Assembly: GCF_023243075.1 (NCBI RefSeq)
Contig: NZ_JALKFZ020000177.1
Location: forward strand, 62,001 to 126,000
Reading direction: 5' to 3'
Source of the DNA: Frankia sp. AiPa1
GTDB taxonomy: Bacteria; Actinomycetota; Actinomycetes; Frankiales; Frankiaceae
Length of the DNA stretch: 64,000 nucleotides
Below the pieces are notes generated by a model. It had not been told where the DNA came from. It saw nothing but the letters and a program-made list of their open reading frames with translations, and did no database searches. Made by a program: the position numbers and the translations under genes. Of the stretch, positions 1 through 7,833 are shown piece by piece (position 1 is the first letter of the stretch; each line of letters opens with the position of its first letter).

Positions 1-543
1 GCCGGTGGCGCCCGCCGCAGGGCCGCCCTGTCCCGGCTGCTGTTCCCCGGCCCCTGGAAGGACTACCTCAACGCCACCGAAGCCTACGGCGACACCTCCA
101 TCATCCCCACCGAGGGCTACCTCTACGGACTGCGCCCCGGCATCCCACTCGCCGTCACCCTCGAACCCGGCGTGGAGATCATCGTCGAGCTGGAAACCCT
201 GTCCGAACCCGACGACGCGGCCATGCGCACCCTGTACCTACGCGTCAACGGCCAACCCCGCCCCGTACGGGCCCGCGACACCTCCATCACCGCCACAACC
301 ACCGCCGCCCGCCGCGCCGACCCCACCAACCCCAACCACATCGGCGCCGGCCTACCCGGCATCGTCACCTTCACCGTCAACATCGGCGACACCATCACCA
401 CCGGCCAGAAACTCGCCGTCATCGAGGCCATGAAAATGGAGGCCGCCGTCACCAGCCCCACCACCGGCACCATCACCGAACTCGTCCGCACCAGCGGCGA
501 CTCCGTCGAAGTCGGCGACCTTCTCCTCACCCTGAACCCCTGA
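1..543 (+). CDS. pyc: Pyruvate carboxylase, C-terminal part (5' end outside window)
   Basis: The open frame enters from the left edge and ends at TGA 541-543, giving about 180 residues. The last 70 residues form a biotinyl/lipoyl domain with the signature EAMKMEA; the biotinylated lysine is codon 433-435. The preceding residues (PGPWKDYL, TEGYLYGL, GVEIIVELETL, MRTLYLRVNGQPRPV) match the C-terminal allosteric/linker region of single-chain pyruvate carboxylases, which carboxylate pyruvate to oxaloacetate in the cytoplasm for anaplerosis. A simple acetyl-CoA carboxylase biotin subunit would lack this region. The biotin carboxylase and carboxyltransferase domains lie upstream of the window. A strong hairpin follows directly. 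Confidence 0.93.
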   Translation, partial: AGGARRRAALSRLLFPGPWKDYLNATEAYGDTSIIPTEGYLYGLRPGIPLAVTLEPGVEIIVELETLSEPDDAAMRTLYLRVNGQPRPVRARDTSITATTTAARRADPTNPNHIGAGLPGIVTFTVNIGDTITTGQKLAVIEAMKMEAAVTSPTTGTITELVRTSGDSVEVGDLLLTLNP

Positions 544-565
544 CCTTGAGCCTGCGCCCCTCTTT

Positions 566-611
566 CGGCGCTGGCCCGGCGAAGGTGCAAGCCTTCGCCG
601 GGCCAGCGCCG
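566..611 (+). terminator. Long perfect hairpin after pyruvate carboxylase
   Basis: A 20-bp perfect inverted repeat (566-585 with 592-611) around the 6-nt loop tgcaag begins 22 bp after the stop codon. There is no U-tract, as is usual for high-GC actinobacterial terminators. It separates the plus-strand carboxylase from the minus-strand glycosyltransferase and could work in both directions. Confidence 0.8.
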
Positions 612-770
612 CGACGATGGTCACCGACCTGGCGTTAGAGGGCAGGCCTGGGTCGATCGTGGCGTAGTTTCCAGCCCGCGCGCTGATCGAGTATCGGAGT
701 GGTCGCACAGGTTGCTCTCCCTTGCCGCGGTCGCAGACACCCGGCGGACCGCAACCCGACCCGCTCTCGA

Positions 771-2141
771 TCACGCAGACCCTGGTCGAGGGCGGAAGAC
801 CCAGGCGCGCATCAGCAGGAAGCGGATGACGGTGGACAGCAGGTTCGCGAGGACCAGGACGGTGACCTCCAGGCCGCGTCCCGGGTGGCTGCTACCGGCG
901 TGCAACAGGGCGAGGGAGCCACTGGTCAGGGCGAGGCCGATGGCGAAGACGACCAGGCCCTGCAGGTGGTGGCGGCCGGCCTGTTCGGGACCGGTGAGAC
1001 CGAAGGTCAGGCGGCGGTTGGCGGCCGTGTTCGCCACCGCGGTGATCAGCAGGGCGAGCAGGTTCGCGGCCTGGGCGCCGGTGGCGGTCCGGAGCAGGAC
1101 GAAGAGGAGGAGATAGGCCAGGGTGCTGGCGACGCCGATCGCGGCGAAACGCATCAGCTGCCTGGGCATCCCGCGTGGCACGCCCGGAATCTGCACTCCG
1201 CCTCCCGCTTGCGCCGTCCCAATGTTCTGCGCACCGAGGGCCGCGCCACCGAGGGCACTGCCGGCGGTGGCGGTCAGCGGTCCGCGGCCGAATTCGCGGC
1301 GCAGGTCGGCGAGCGGCAACGCGCCGGTGCCCAGCGCCCGCAGCAGTCGGGCGACACCCTTGAGGTCGGCGACCGCGGTGGCGACCACGTCGACGCGGCT
1401 GTCCGGGTCGTCGACCCAGTCGACCGGCACCTCGTGGATGCGCATGCCCGACCGTTCGGCAAGGACGAGCAGCTCGGTGTCGAAGAACCAGCCGGTGTCC
1501 TCGACCAGGGGCAGCAGGGCGGCCGCCGCGTCCGACCGGATCGCCTTGAAGCCGCATTGGGCGTCGGAGAAGCGGGCGGCCAGCGTCCCGCGCAGGATCA
1601 TGTTGTAGCAGCGGGAGATCACCTCGCGGCGCGGCCCCCGCACCACCCGCGACGCCCGGGACAACCGGGTGCCGATCGCCAGCTCCGAGTGCCCGGTGAT
1701 CAGCGGTGCGACCAGCGGCAGCAGCGCGGCGAGGTCGGTGGACAGGTCGACATCCATGTAGGCGAGCACCGGCGCGGAGGACTCGCTCCACGCGGCCCGC
1801 AGCGCCCGGCCGCGTCCCTTGGCGTCCAGGTGGAACGCCCGCACCCCGGGCAGCTCCTCCTGCAGCGCCAGGGCGATGCCCAGGGTGTCGTCGGTGCTGG
1901 CGTTGTCCGCCACAGTGATCTGAAAGGGATAGGGGAAGCTGTCGCGCAGGTGCGCGTACAGCCTGCGGACGCAGAGTGCGAGGTCGTTCTCCTCGTTGTG
2001 GACCGGGACGACGACGTCCAGGACGGGTACGGGCCGGCCGTCGTCGTCCACAGGTGCCTGGGTGGCCAGCGTCCGCTCGCCGGCAACGCGCTGCACGGGG
2101 GCGGAGGCTCCGGTCGCCGGGGATCGCATCGACGTCGTCAT
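771..2141 (-). CDS. GT2 glycosyltransferase fused to GtrA-like membrane domain
   Basis: The N-terminal 270 residues are a family 2 (GT-A fold) glycosyltransferase: VVVPVHNEEN nucleotide-binding start, DNASTDDT, and the DxD-like DVDLSTD that binds a metal-sugar nucleotide. These resemble dolichyl/polyprenyl-phosphate sugar synthases. The C-terminal 140 residues contain about four hydrophobic helices in a GtrA/DPMS_TM pattern (FAAIGVASTLAYLLLF, ANTAANRRLTFG, RFLLMRAWVF). The likely product is a polyprenyl-phosphate-linked sugar made at the inner membrane, a suitable donor for the neighbouring GT39 enzyme. ATG 2141 is preferred over GTG 2150 because the direct-repeat operator then lies exactly 45 bp upstream, as it does for two neighbours. 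It belongs to a putative PhoP-like regulon. Confidence 0.9.
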   Translation of the reverse strand: MTTSMRSPATGASAPVQRVAGERTLATQAPVDDDGRPVPVLDVVVPVHNEENDLALCVRRLYAHLRDSFPYPFQITVADNASTDDTLGIALALQEELPGVRAFHLDAKGRGRALRAAWSESSAPVLAYMDVDLSTDLAALLPLVAPLITGHSELAIGTRLSRASRVVRGPRREVISRCYNMILRGTLAARFSDAQCGFKAIRSDAAAALLPLVEDTGWFFDTELLVLAERSGMRIHEVPVDWVDDPDSRVDVVATAVADLKGVARLLRALGTGALPLADLRREFGRGPLTATAGSALGGAALGAQNIGTAQAGGGVQIPGVPRGMPRQLMRFAAIGVASTLAYLLLFVLLRTATGAQAANLLALLITAVANTAANRRLTFGLTGPEQAGRHHLQGLVVFAIGLALTSGSLALLHAGSSHPGRGLEVTVLVLANLLSTVIRFLLMRAWVFRPRPGSA

Positions 2142-2163
2142 GACACTCACTCTCGGTCGGCGA

Positions 2164-2203
2164 GCTGTGCCACCCGTGTGCCGATCCTGTGGGGCACCTG
2201 TGA
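2164..2203 (-). promoter_or_regulatory. PhoP-box-like direct repeats upstream of GT2-GtrA gene
   Basis: On the plus strand, CCTGTGG (2186) and CCTGTGA (2197) are spaced by an 11-bp period. Two weaker half-sites, GCTGTGC (2164) and CGTGTGC (2175), continue the same 11-bp phase. On the gene's strand this reads TCACAGG-N4-CCACAGG. The proximal pair starts 45 bp before ATG 2141. It matches the architecture of OmpR/PhoP-family operators. Confidence 0.6.
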
Positions 2204-2383
2204 AACAACCTCCGGCCTACCCAGCCGGGTACCCCCAATGGGCAGGCGGTGCGGTGTCGGTTGGAAACGGAAACCGGCCGTGCGCTCCAGCCTGAGCGGG
2301 GAGGTGGGCTGTGGAGCACACGGCCGGTGTGAGGGCCGGTCTGTCAGGCAGGCAGATCGCCCGGGGGCCGCAGGACCGGCAGG

Positions 2384-4849
2384 TCAGGTGGCCTGCGCGG
2401 TGGAGGTGGTGGAGGACGAGGTGGTCGTGCTCGTCTTCGGGGCGGTCAGGTCGTAGAGGGTGACGCCGCCGACGGTCTTGGCGGTGAAGGTGGCCTCGAT
2501 CCAGCTGGCGATCGAACGGGAGTCGCTGCTGCCACCCATGGACTGGCCGAAGCCGCTGCCGCCGATGAAGTAGTGGATCTTCTTCTCGCTGACGTACTGC
2601 TTGAACTGCGCGAGCGTCGGCGACGGGTCGCTGCCGTTGAAGCCGCCGATCGGCATCACCGGCTCACGCGTGGCGAGCTGGTAGCCGGCGGCACTGTTCG
2701 AGCCGACCGCCGCGGCGACCCAGGTGTACGTGCCGGCGTCCTGCTTGAGCGCGTCGATGATCGCCTGGCTCGGCTTCGTCGCGCCCAGCAGGCCGCCCAT
2801 GCCGCCGCCCCGACTCATCCCGCCGCCCCGACTCATCCCGCCGCCAGCGCCGGTGCCGCCCTGACCTGCGGTGCCACCCTGGCCCGGAGTGATGGCGCCG
2901 TTCTGACCGGGCAGTGCGCCGGCGCCGCCCTGCCCGCCGGTGCCGCCCCCGAAGCCCTGGAAGCCGCCGCCGGCCCGGAGGCCACCCTGGCCGAGCCGTC
3001 CGAACTGGCCGCCGCCGTTGCCACGGCGCATGAAGCCACCGGGCCCGCCGAAACCCGCGCCGGCGGGGCCGGCCGAGGGGATCGATCCGGTGTGCGCGGT
3101 GCCGGCAGTGGCGATCGTGTACGCGCCTGGGCCGAGCAGGCCGGCGACCAGCGTCAGCGTGGCCACCCCGACCGCGGCGCGCCGGGGCAGCCGCACCGAG
3201 GCGAGGAAGCCGAGGGCGGCGATGATCCCGGTGATCAGCACGGCGTAGCGAATCCACGGGTGCCAGGCCGGGGTGCGGTCGAGCAGGTGGAACGTCCACC
3301 AGGTGGTCACGCCGATGGCGGCGGCGCCGGCGATCGCGGCGGCCGGGTGGTGGCGCTGGTGCCAGAGCAGCACCGCTCCCATGCCGATCACGGCGCCGAT
3401 CGCCGGGGCGAGCGCGACGGTGTAGTACGGATGGAAGATTCCCTGCATCTCACTGAAGACGATCCCCGTGACGAGCAGCCAGCCGCCCCACAGGACGAGC
3501 GAGGCCCGCAGGCGATCCGTCCGCGGTGCCCGTCGGGTGATCCACAACCCGGCGGCCAGCAGGATCAGTGCGGCCGGGAGCAGCCAGGAGATCTGACCGC
3601 CGACCTCACTGTTGAACATCCGCAGCAGGCCGGCCTCCCCCCACATGCCACCACCGCGTCCGCCGCCTCTGCCACCGCCCGGGAAGGTGAACGTGCCACC
3701 GCCGGTGCCGGCGCCGCCGCCGGGCAGGGTTCCGGCCGCCCCACCGGCCGCCCCCCCGATGCCCGTGCCCACACCAGCGGTGCCACGGAAGCCGCCGCCA
3801 CCCCCGCCGACGCTGCCGGTCTCGTTACCCGTGAGCCGCCCCAGGCCGTTGTAGCCCAGGGTGAGCTCCAGCAGGCTGTTGTGCTGTGAACCACCGATGT
3901 AGGGCCGGGACGACGTCGGGACGAGCTCGACGATCGCGATGTACAGACCGGAGGGAATCAGCAGGCCCAGCCCGCCGGCAAGCGTCTGGCGGACCCGGCG
4001 CCAGAGCCCGGTCGGGGCGAACGCCAGGTACACCAGGGCGAACACCGGCACGACGACCAGCGCCTGCAGCAGCTTCGTCAGGAACGCGAAGCTGACGAAC
4101 ACCCCGGCCAGAACCATCCATTTGGTGCTGGCCTGTTCAACCGCCCGCAGCGTCGCGTACGCGGCGCCGATGAGCAGCAGAACGAGCAGCGCGTCCGGGT
4201 TGTTGAACTTGAACATCACCGCGGCGATCGGGGTGAGCGCCAGGACCAGCCCGGCGATGAGCCCCGCCGCCGCGCCCGAGCACCGGCGCACCGTCTTGTA
4301 GAGCAGCCCGACGGACGCCACGCCCATCAACGCCTCGGGGACCAGGATGCTCCAGGAGTTCAACCCGAAGATCCGCACCGAGATATCCATGATCCAAAGG
4401 GAGGCCGGCGGCTTGTCGACGGTGATCGAGTTCCCGGCGTCCGAGGAGCCATAGAAGAACGCCTTCCAGCTCACCGACCCGGCCTGCGCCGCCGCCGAGT
4501 AGAAGGCGTTCGCCCAGCCGGAGGCGCTGAGATCCCACAGGTACAGCACGGCCGTGCCGATGAGCAGCACCGCCAGGGCCGGCCGGACCCAGCGCGGATC
4601 GGGCCCGGCATCGGGAACCGTCGTAACGCTGGGCTGACCCGCCTCACCAGCGCCGGCCCCAGCGCCGGCCTCGGCGCCGGCCCCAGCGCCGGCCCCAGCG
4701 CCGGCCCCAGCGCCGGCCCCGGCCTCCGTCGGTGCGTCATGGTCGAGTGGTCTGGCGGAACCCGTCCTGGTCCACGGCATCCTGCGACGGCGCCCGGGGG
4801 CACGCCGACCCCGCGCATCGGGGATCGGGTCGGTGAGAGTCGACGACAT
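2384..4849 (-). CDS. GT39 (ArnT/PMT-like) polytopic membrane glycosyltransferase
   Basis: About 822 residues. The N-terminus has a low-complexity Gly-Ala tract encoded by 12-bp repeats near 4640-4725. About ten membrane helices follow. The first outer loop is typical of GT39 enzymes: SWKAFFYGSSDAGNSITVDKPP contains the acidic residue and KPP motif, and SLWIMDISVRIFG comes next. Such proteins move sugars from polyprenyl phosphate to cell-envelope acceptors. Two glycine-rich stretches (about residues 350-400 and 610-690) interrupt outer loops, and a globular C-terminal domain ends at LYDLTAPK. ATG 4849 is chosen over GTG 4858 because of the AGGGTG spacing and the 45-bp operator distance. It lies 73 bp downstream of the histidine kinase stop and probably also has its own promoter. 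Confidence 0.85.
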   Translation of the reverse strand: MSSTLTDPIPDARGRRAPGRRRRMPWTRTGSARPLDHDAPTEAGAGAGAGAGAGAGAGAEAGAGAGAGEAGQPSVTTVPDAGPDPRWVRPALAVLLIGTAVLYLWDLSASGWANAFYSAAAQAGSVSWKAFFYGSSDAGNSITVDKPPASLWIMDISVRIFGLNSWSILVPEALMGVASVGLLYKTVRRCSGAAAGLIAGLVLALTPIAAVMFKFNNPDALLVLLLIGAAYATLRAVEQASTKWMVLAGVFVSFAFLTKLLQALVVVPVFALVYLAFAPTGLWRRVRQTLAGGLGLLIPSGLYIAIVELVPTSSRPYIGGSQHNSLLELTLGYNGLGRLTGNETGSVGGGGGGFRGTAGVGTGIGGAAGGAAGTLPGGGAGTGGGTFTFPGGGRGGGRGGGMWGEAGLLRMFNSEVGGQISWLLPAALILLAAGLWITRRAPRTDRLRASLVLWGGWLLVTGIVFSEMQGIFHPYYTVALAPAIGAVIGMGAVLLWHQRHHPAAAIAGAAAIGVTTWWTFHLLDRTPAWHPWIRYAVLITGIIAALGFLASVRLPRRAAVGVATLTLVAGLLGPGAYTIATAGTAHTGSIPSAGPAGAGFGGPGGFMRRGNGGGQFGRLGQGGLRAGGGFQGFGGGTGGQGGAGALPGQNGAITPGQGGTAGQGGTGAGGGMSRGGGMSRGGGMGGLLGATKPSQAIIDALKQDAGTYTWVAAAVGSNSAAGYQLATREPVMPIGGFNGSDPSPTLAQFKQYVSEKKIHYFIGGSGFGQSMGGSSDSRSIASWIEATFTAKTVGGVTLYDLTAPKTSTTTSSSTTSTAQAT

Positions 4850-4882
4850 GGGAATCACCCTGCGCCACCGACCTTTTGGCTC

Positions 4883-4911
4883 CTTGTGCCTTACCTGTGG
4901 GCAACCTGTGA
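4883..4911 (-). promoter_or_regulatory. PhoP-box-like direct repeats upstream of GT39 gene
   Basis: CCTGTGG (4894) and CCTGTGA (4905) sit at an 11-bp period, with a weaker half-site CTTGTGC one period earlier (4883). The main pair begins 45 bp upstream of ATG 4849, the same distance as at the two sister sites. Confidence 0.6.
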
Positions 4912-4922
4912 AGGCCGTCGTT

Positions 4923-6851
4923 TCAGGAGTAGCGGGTCTGGCCGGCTGGCAGGACCGGGGGTGCGGTGACCGGCGGCGGGATCGGCTGGGTGCGCCTGGT
5001 CCCGTCCATCGGCAGGCGGTCCGCCGCCAGGGCCTCCACCGGGATGTTCACGGGGGCGGCCGGAGCGGTTGGGTCTGCGGGGCTGTCCATCAGGTCGGCG
5101 GGCGAGCGCGGGAGGCGGACGACGAAGGCCGTGCGTCCGGGAATGCTGGTCGCCTGGACGTGGCCGTGGTGGGCCTCGACGACGGCGGCGACGATCGCGA
5201 GGCCGAGGCCGGTGCTGCCGGCGGCGCGGGAGCGGGAGCTGTCCCCGCGGGCGAACCGTTCGAACACCTGGGGGAGCAGTTCGGGGGCGATGCCGGGGCC
5301 GTCGTCCTCGACGGAGATGACGGCGTCGGTGGTGGTCGCGGCGAGGCTTGCCGTCACCCGGGTGCCAGGCGGGGTGTGGGAGCGGGCGTTGGCCAGCAGG
5401 TTCGCGAGGACCTGGTGCAGCCGGGCGGCGTCCCCGGTGACGGTGACGGGCTCCTCGGGCAGGTCCAGGGCGAAGCGGTGGTCGGGCGCGGCGACATGCG
5501 CGTCGCTGACGGTGTGGACGATGAGGCGGGACAGGTCCACCGGCTCGTGCTCGAGCGGGCGGCCCGAGTCGATCCGGGCGAGCAGCAGCAGGTCGGAGAC
5601 CAGGGATGTCATCCGGGCGCTCTCGGACTCGACCCGGCTCATCGCGTAGGTGACGTCCGCCGGGACGGGCTCGTGGGTGCGCCGGGTGAGCTCCGCGTAG
5701 CCGCTGATCGCGGCGAGCGGGGTGCGCAGTTCGTGGCTGACGTCGGCGAGGAACTGCCGCATCCGCGTCTCGCTGGCGTGCCGAACGGCGAGCGCGTTGC
5801 CGATATGGCCGAGCATCCGGTTGAGCGCCGCCCCGACCTGGCCGACCTCGGTGCGCGGATCCGTGTCGACCTCGGGGACGCGTACGGACAGTGCCACCTC
5901 GCCGCGGTCGAGCGGCATCTCCGCGACCCGGGAGGCCGTCGCGGCGACCCGGCGCAGCGGGCGCAGCGTGACTCGGATGATGATCGTCCCAGCGACCGCC
6001 GTGGCCGCCACCCCGGCGAGGGCGACGACGCCACCGATCAGCACCATCTTGGTCAGCGTGGCGTTGACCTGCTTCATGGGCAGCGCGGTGACCATGACCG
6101 TGCCGTCCGGATGGGCGATGGCGACCACGCGGTACTCGTCATTGCCGATGCCGCGGGTGTGCGCGCTGTCGTCCTGCGGGACCGCGGCGATGGCCGTCGC
6201 CTGGCTGGTGGAGATCCAGCGGATGGTGTTGGACGGCGAGTCGTAGGTCGCGCCGTAGATGCCGGTGTCGTCCACGAGTGCGACGAGGGTGCCCGGTTCG
6301 ACCGGGCCGCGGAAGAAACCGGTCACCAGCGTGGAGTTGCCCTGGCCGTACAGGGCGCTGCGCATGGTCGCGGCGGTGTCGGTGGCCGTCGCCGGGGCGG
6401 TCGAGACAGCGGTGACGGTTGCCTGATGGCTGGTGCTGGCACTCGTCCCCGACGTGGTGCCGGTACCTGATCCGCTGTCCGAAGCGCCGCCCGGCAGCGA
6501 ACCTGAACCGGGCTGGAGATCGGAGTCACCGCTGCTCCCACCAGGCAGCGGGCTGGGGTACTGGCCAGTGAACTGAAGCTGGCGGTTCCAACGGTCGCTG
6601 GCGTTCATCAGCCGCCGGTCAAGCTGGTTGATGAGGACACCACGCAGCCCCACCGCGGTCACGAAGACGATCGCCAGGGACACCGTCGCCAGCAGCACCG
6701 TGAGCAGGGCGATCAGTCGGGTGCGCAACGACCATCGGGACGGTGAGACCCTGCGCCCATGCCCATGCCCGTGCCCGTGCCCGTCGTCCGCGGTGGACCG
6801 AGGCCTCGGTGAGGAGCCCGGAGTCAGGTCGGGATGCGCGGCGGTAACCAT
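4923..6851 (-). CDS. Sensor histidine kinase (PhoR/TcrY-like)
   Basis: 642 residues in classical order: cytoplasmic N-terminus, TM1 (about 45-67), a 200-residue extracellular sensor loop with Ser/Gly/Thr-rich low complexity, TM2 (about 270-290), and a HAMP linker (RVTLRPLRRVAATASRVAEM). The HisKA box FLADVSHELRTPLAAISGY holds the phosphorylated His. The HATPase_c domain shows the N box (LANLLANARSHTP), G1 (VEDDGPGI), the F box (FERFARGD) and G2 (GSTGLGLAIV). A HisGly run (GHGHGHGHGR) lies before TM1. It starts 15 bp after the response regulator stop, so the two form one operon and presumably a cognate pair. It autophosphorylates and transfers phosphate to the regulator at the membrane. Confidence 0.95.
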   Translation of the reverse strand: MVTAAHPDLTPGSSPRPRSTADDGHGHGHGHGRRVSPSRWSLRTRLIALLTVLLATVSLAIVFVTAVGLRGVLINQLDRRLMNASDRWNRQLQFTGQYPSPLPGGSSGDSDLQPGSGSLPGGASDSGSGTGTTSGTSASTSHQATVTAVSTAPATATDTAATMRSALYGQGNSTLVTGFFRGPVEPGTLVALVDDTGIYGATYDSPSNTIRWISTSQATAIAAVPQDDSAHTRGIGNDEYRVVAIAHPDGTVMVTALPMKQVNATLTKMVLIGGVVALAGVAATAVAGTIIIRVTLRPLRRVAATASRVAEMPLDRGEVALSVRVPEVDTDPRTEVGQVGAALNRMLGHIGNALAVRHASETRMRQFLADVSHELRTPLAAISGYAELTRRTHEPVPADVTYAMSRVESESARMTSLVSDLLLLARIDSGRPLEHEPVDLSRLIVHTVSDAHVAAPDHRFALDLPEEPVTVTGDAARLHQVLANLLANARSHTPPGTRVTASLAATTTDAVISVEDDGPGIAPELLPQVFERFARGDSSRSRAAGSTGLGLAIVAAVVEAHHGHVQATSIPGRTAFVVRLPRSPADLMDSPADPTAPAAPVNIPVEALAADRLPMDGTRRTQPIPPPVTAPPVLPAGQTRYS

Positions 6852-6865
6852 CGGAGCGGCTCCGG

Positions 6866-7687
6866 TCAGCTCGGCCGGCCCGCGCCGCCGATCACCGACG
6901 CGGACGCGGCCGGCACGATTGACGCCGGGGCCGCCATCGTCGTGGGAGCGGCGGGGGCAGTGGTAGTGATACTGGCGGGCGGCCCGGGGGCTGCCCGCTC
7001 GGCCGGGCGCAGCACATAGCCGGCACCACGCATGGTGTGGATCATCGGCGGACGTCCGGCGTCGATCTTCTTGCGGAGATAGGAGACGTACAGCTCGACC
7101 ACATTGGCCTGGCCGCCGAAGTCGTAGTTCCAGACCCGGTCGAGGATCTGCGCCTTGCTGAGCACGCGGCGCGGATTGCGCATGAAGAAGCGGAGCAGCT
7201 CGAACTCGGTGGCGGTCAGGTGCACGGGCACCCCCCCACGCTCCACCTCGCGGCTCTCCTCGTCCATGGCCAGGTCACCGACGACGAGCCGCGCCCCCTG
7301 CAAAGCCTCCGCGCTGCGCGCCGCCCGCCGCATCAGCCCCCGCAGCCGCGCTACCAGCTCCTCGAGACTGAACGGCTTCGTGACATAGTCGTCGCCTCCC
7401 GCCGTCAGCCCCGCGACCCGATCCTCGACGGCATCACGCGCGGTGAGGAACAGCACCGGGACGTCCGGGCTCTCCGCCCGCAGCCGCCGCAGCACCTCCA
7501 GCCCGTCCATGTCCGGCAGCATGATGTCGAGCACGACCGCGTCCGGCCGGAACTCACGCGCCAGCCGCAGCGCGGTGCGACCATCCCCCGCGCTGCGCAC
7601 CTCCCACCCCTCGTAGCGCAGCGCCATCGACAGCAGCTCCGCGAGAGTCGTCTCGTCATCCACCACGAGTACCCGCACCGGTTGCAT
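6866..7687 (-). CDS. OmpR-family response regulator, PhoP-like
   Basis: 273 residues. The receiver domain has VDDE acidic pair, phospho-acceptor Asp in AVVLDIMLPDMDGL, conserved Thr in FLTARD and Lys in YVTKPF. The winged-helix output domain has the recognition region WNYDFGGQANVVELYVSYLRKKID and the closing HTMRGAGYVLRP, very like mycobacterial PhoP. A Pro/Ala/Thr-rich tail of about 40 residues follows. The frame stays open to 7822, but ATG 7687 is chosen: it has GGGGAAGG seven bases upstream and begins MQPVRVLVVDDE. It is co-transcribed with the kinase and carries its own direct-repeat operator, which suggests autoregulation. Confidence 0.95.
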   Translation of the reverse strand: MQPVRVLVVDDETTLAELLSMALRYEGWEVRSAGDGRTALRLAREFRPDAVVLDIMLPDMDGLEVLRRLRAESPDVPVLFLTARDAVEDRVAGLTAGGDDYVTKPFSLEELVARLRGLMRRAARSAEALQGARLVVGDLAMDEESREVERGGVPVHLTATEFELLRFFMRNPRRVLSKAQILDRVWNYDFGGQANVVELYVSYLRKKIDAGRPPMIHTMRGAGYVLRPAERAAPGPPASITTTAPAAPTTMAAPASIVPAASASVIGGAGRPS

Positions 7688-7731
7688 ACCGGACACCTTC
7701 CCCCACCTACCTGGCCGCCACCTGAGCCCTC

Positions 7732-7749
7732 GCTGTGAACTTCCTGTGA
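7732..7749 (-). promoter_or_regulatory. PhoP-box-like direct repeat upstream of the response regulator
   Basis: The minus strand reads TCACAGG-AAGT-TCACAGC: two 7-bp half-sites with a 4-bp spacer. This is the layout published for the Mycobacterium tuberculosis PhoP box. It lies 45 bp upstream of ATG 7687 and in the 146-bp divergent gap to the restriction-like gene. Confidence 0.65.
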
Positions 7750-7819
7750 GGCGCCGGTGTGGGTGGCGAGCAAGCAGTCCTCCATGCCTGGCCCGGTCCA
7801 GCTCACGGGGAAGAGTGAC

Positions 7820-7825
7820 CATAAT
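7820..7825 (+). promoter_or_regulatory. Candidate -10 box for a leaderless transcript
   Basis: CATAAT is an unusually AT-rich hexamer here and sits 8 bases before GTG 7834. A transcription start 6-8 bases downstream would fall on or next to the start codon. No Shine-Dalgarno sequence is visible before GTG 7834. No clear -35 was seen. Confidence 0.4.
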
Positions 7826-7833
7826 GTTGCATA

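Noticed and set aside
699..2456. Long plus-strand open frame of about 585 codons opposite the GT2-GtrA gene
   Set aside because: Gly/Arg/Gln-rich composition without motifs. The opposite strand encodes a clear glycosyltransferase; this is an antisense shadow caused by high GC.
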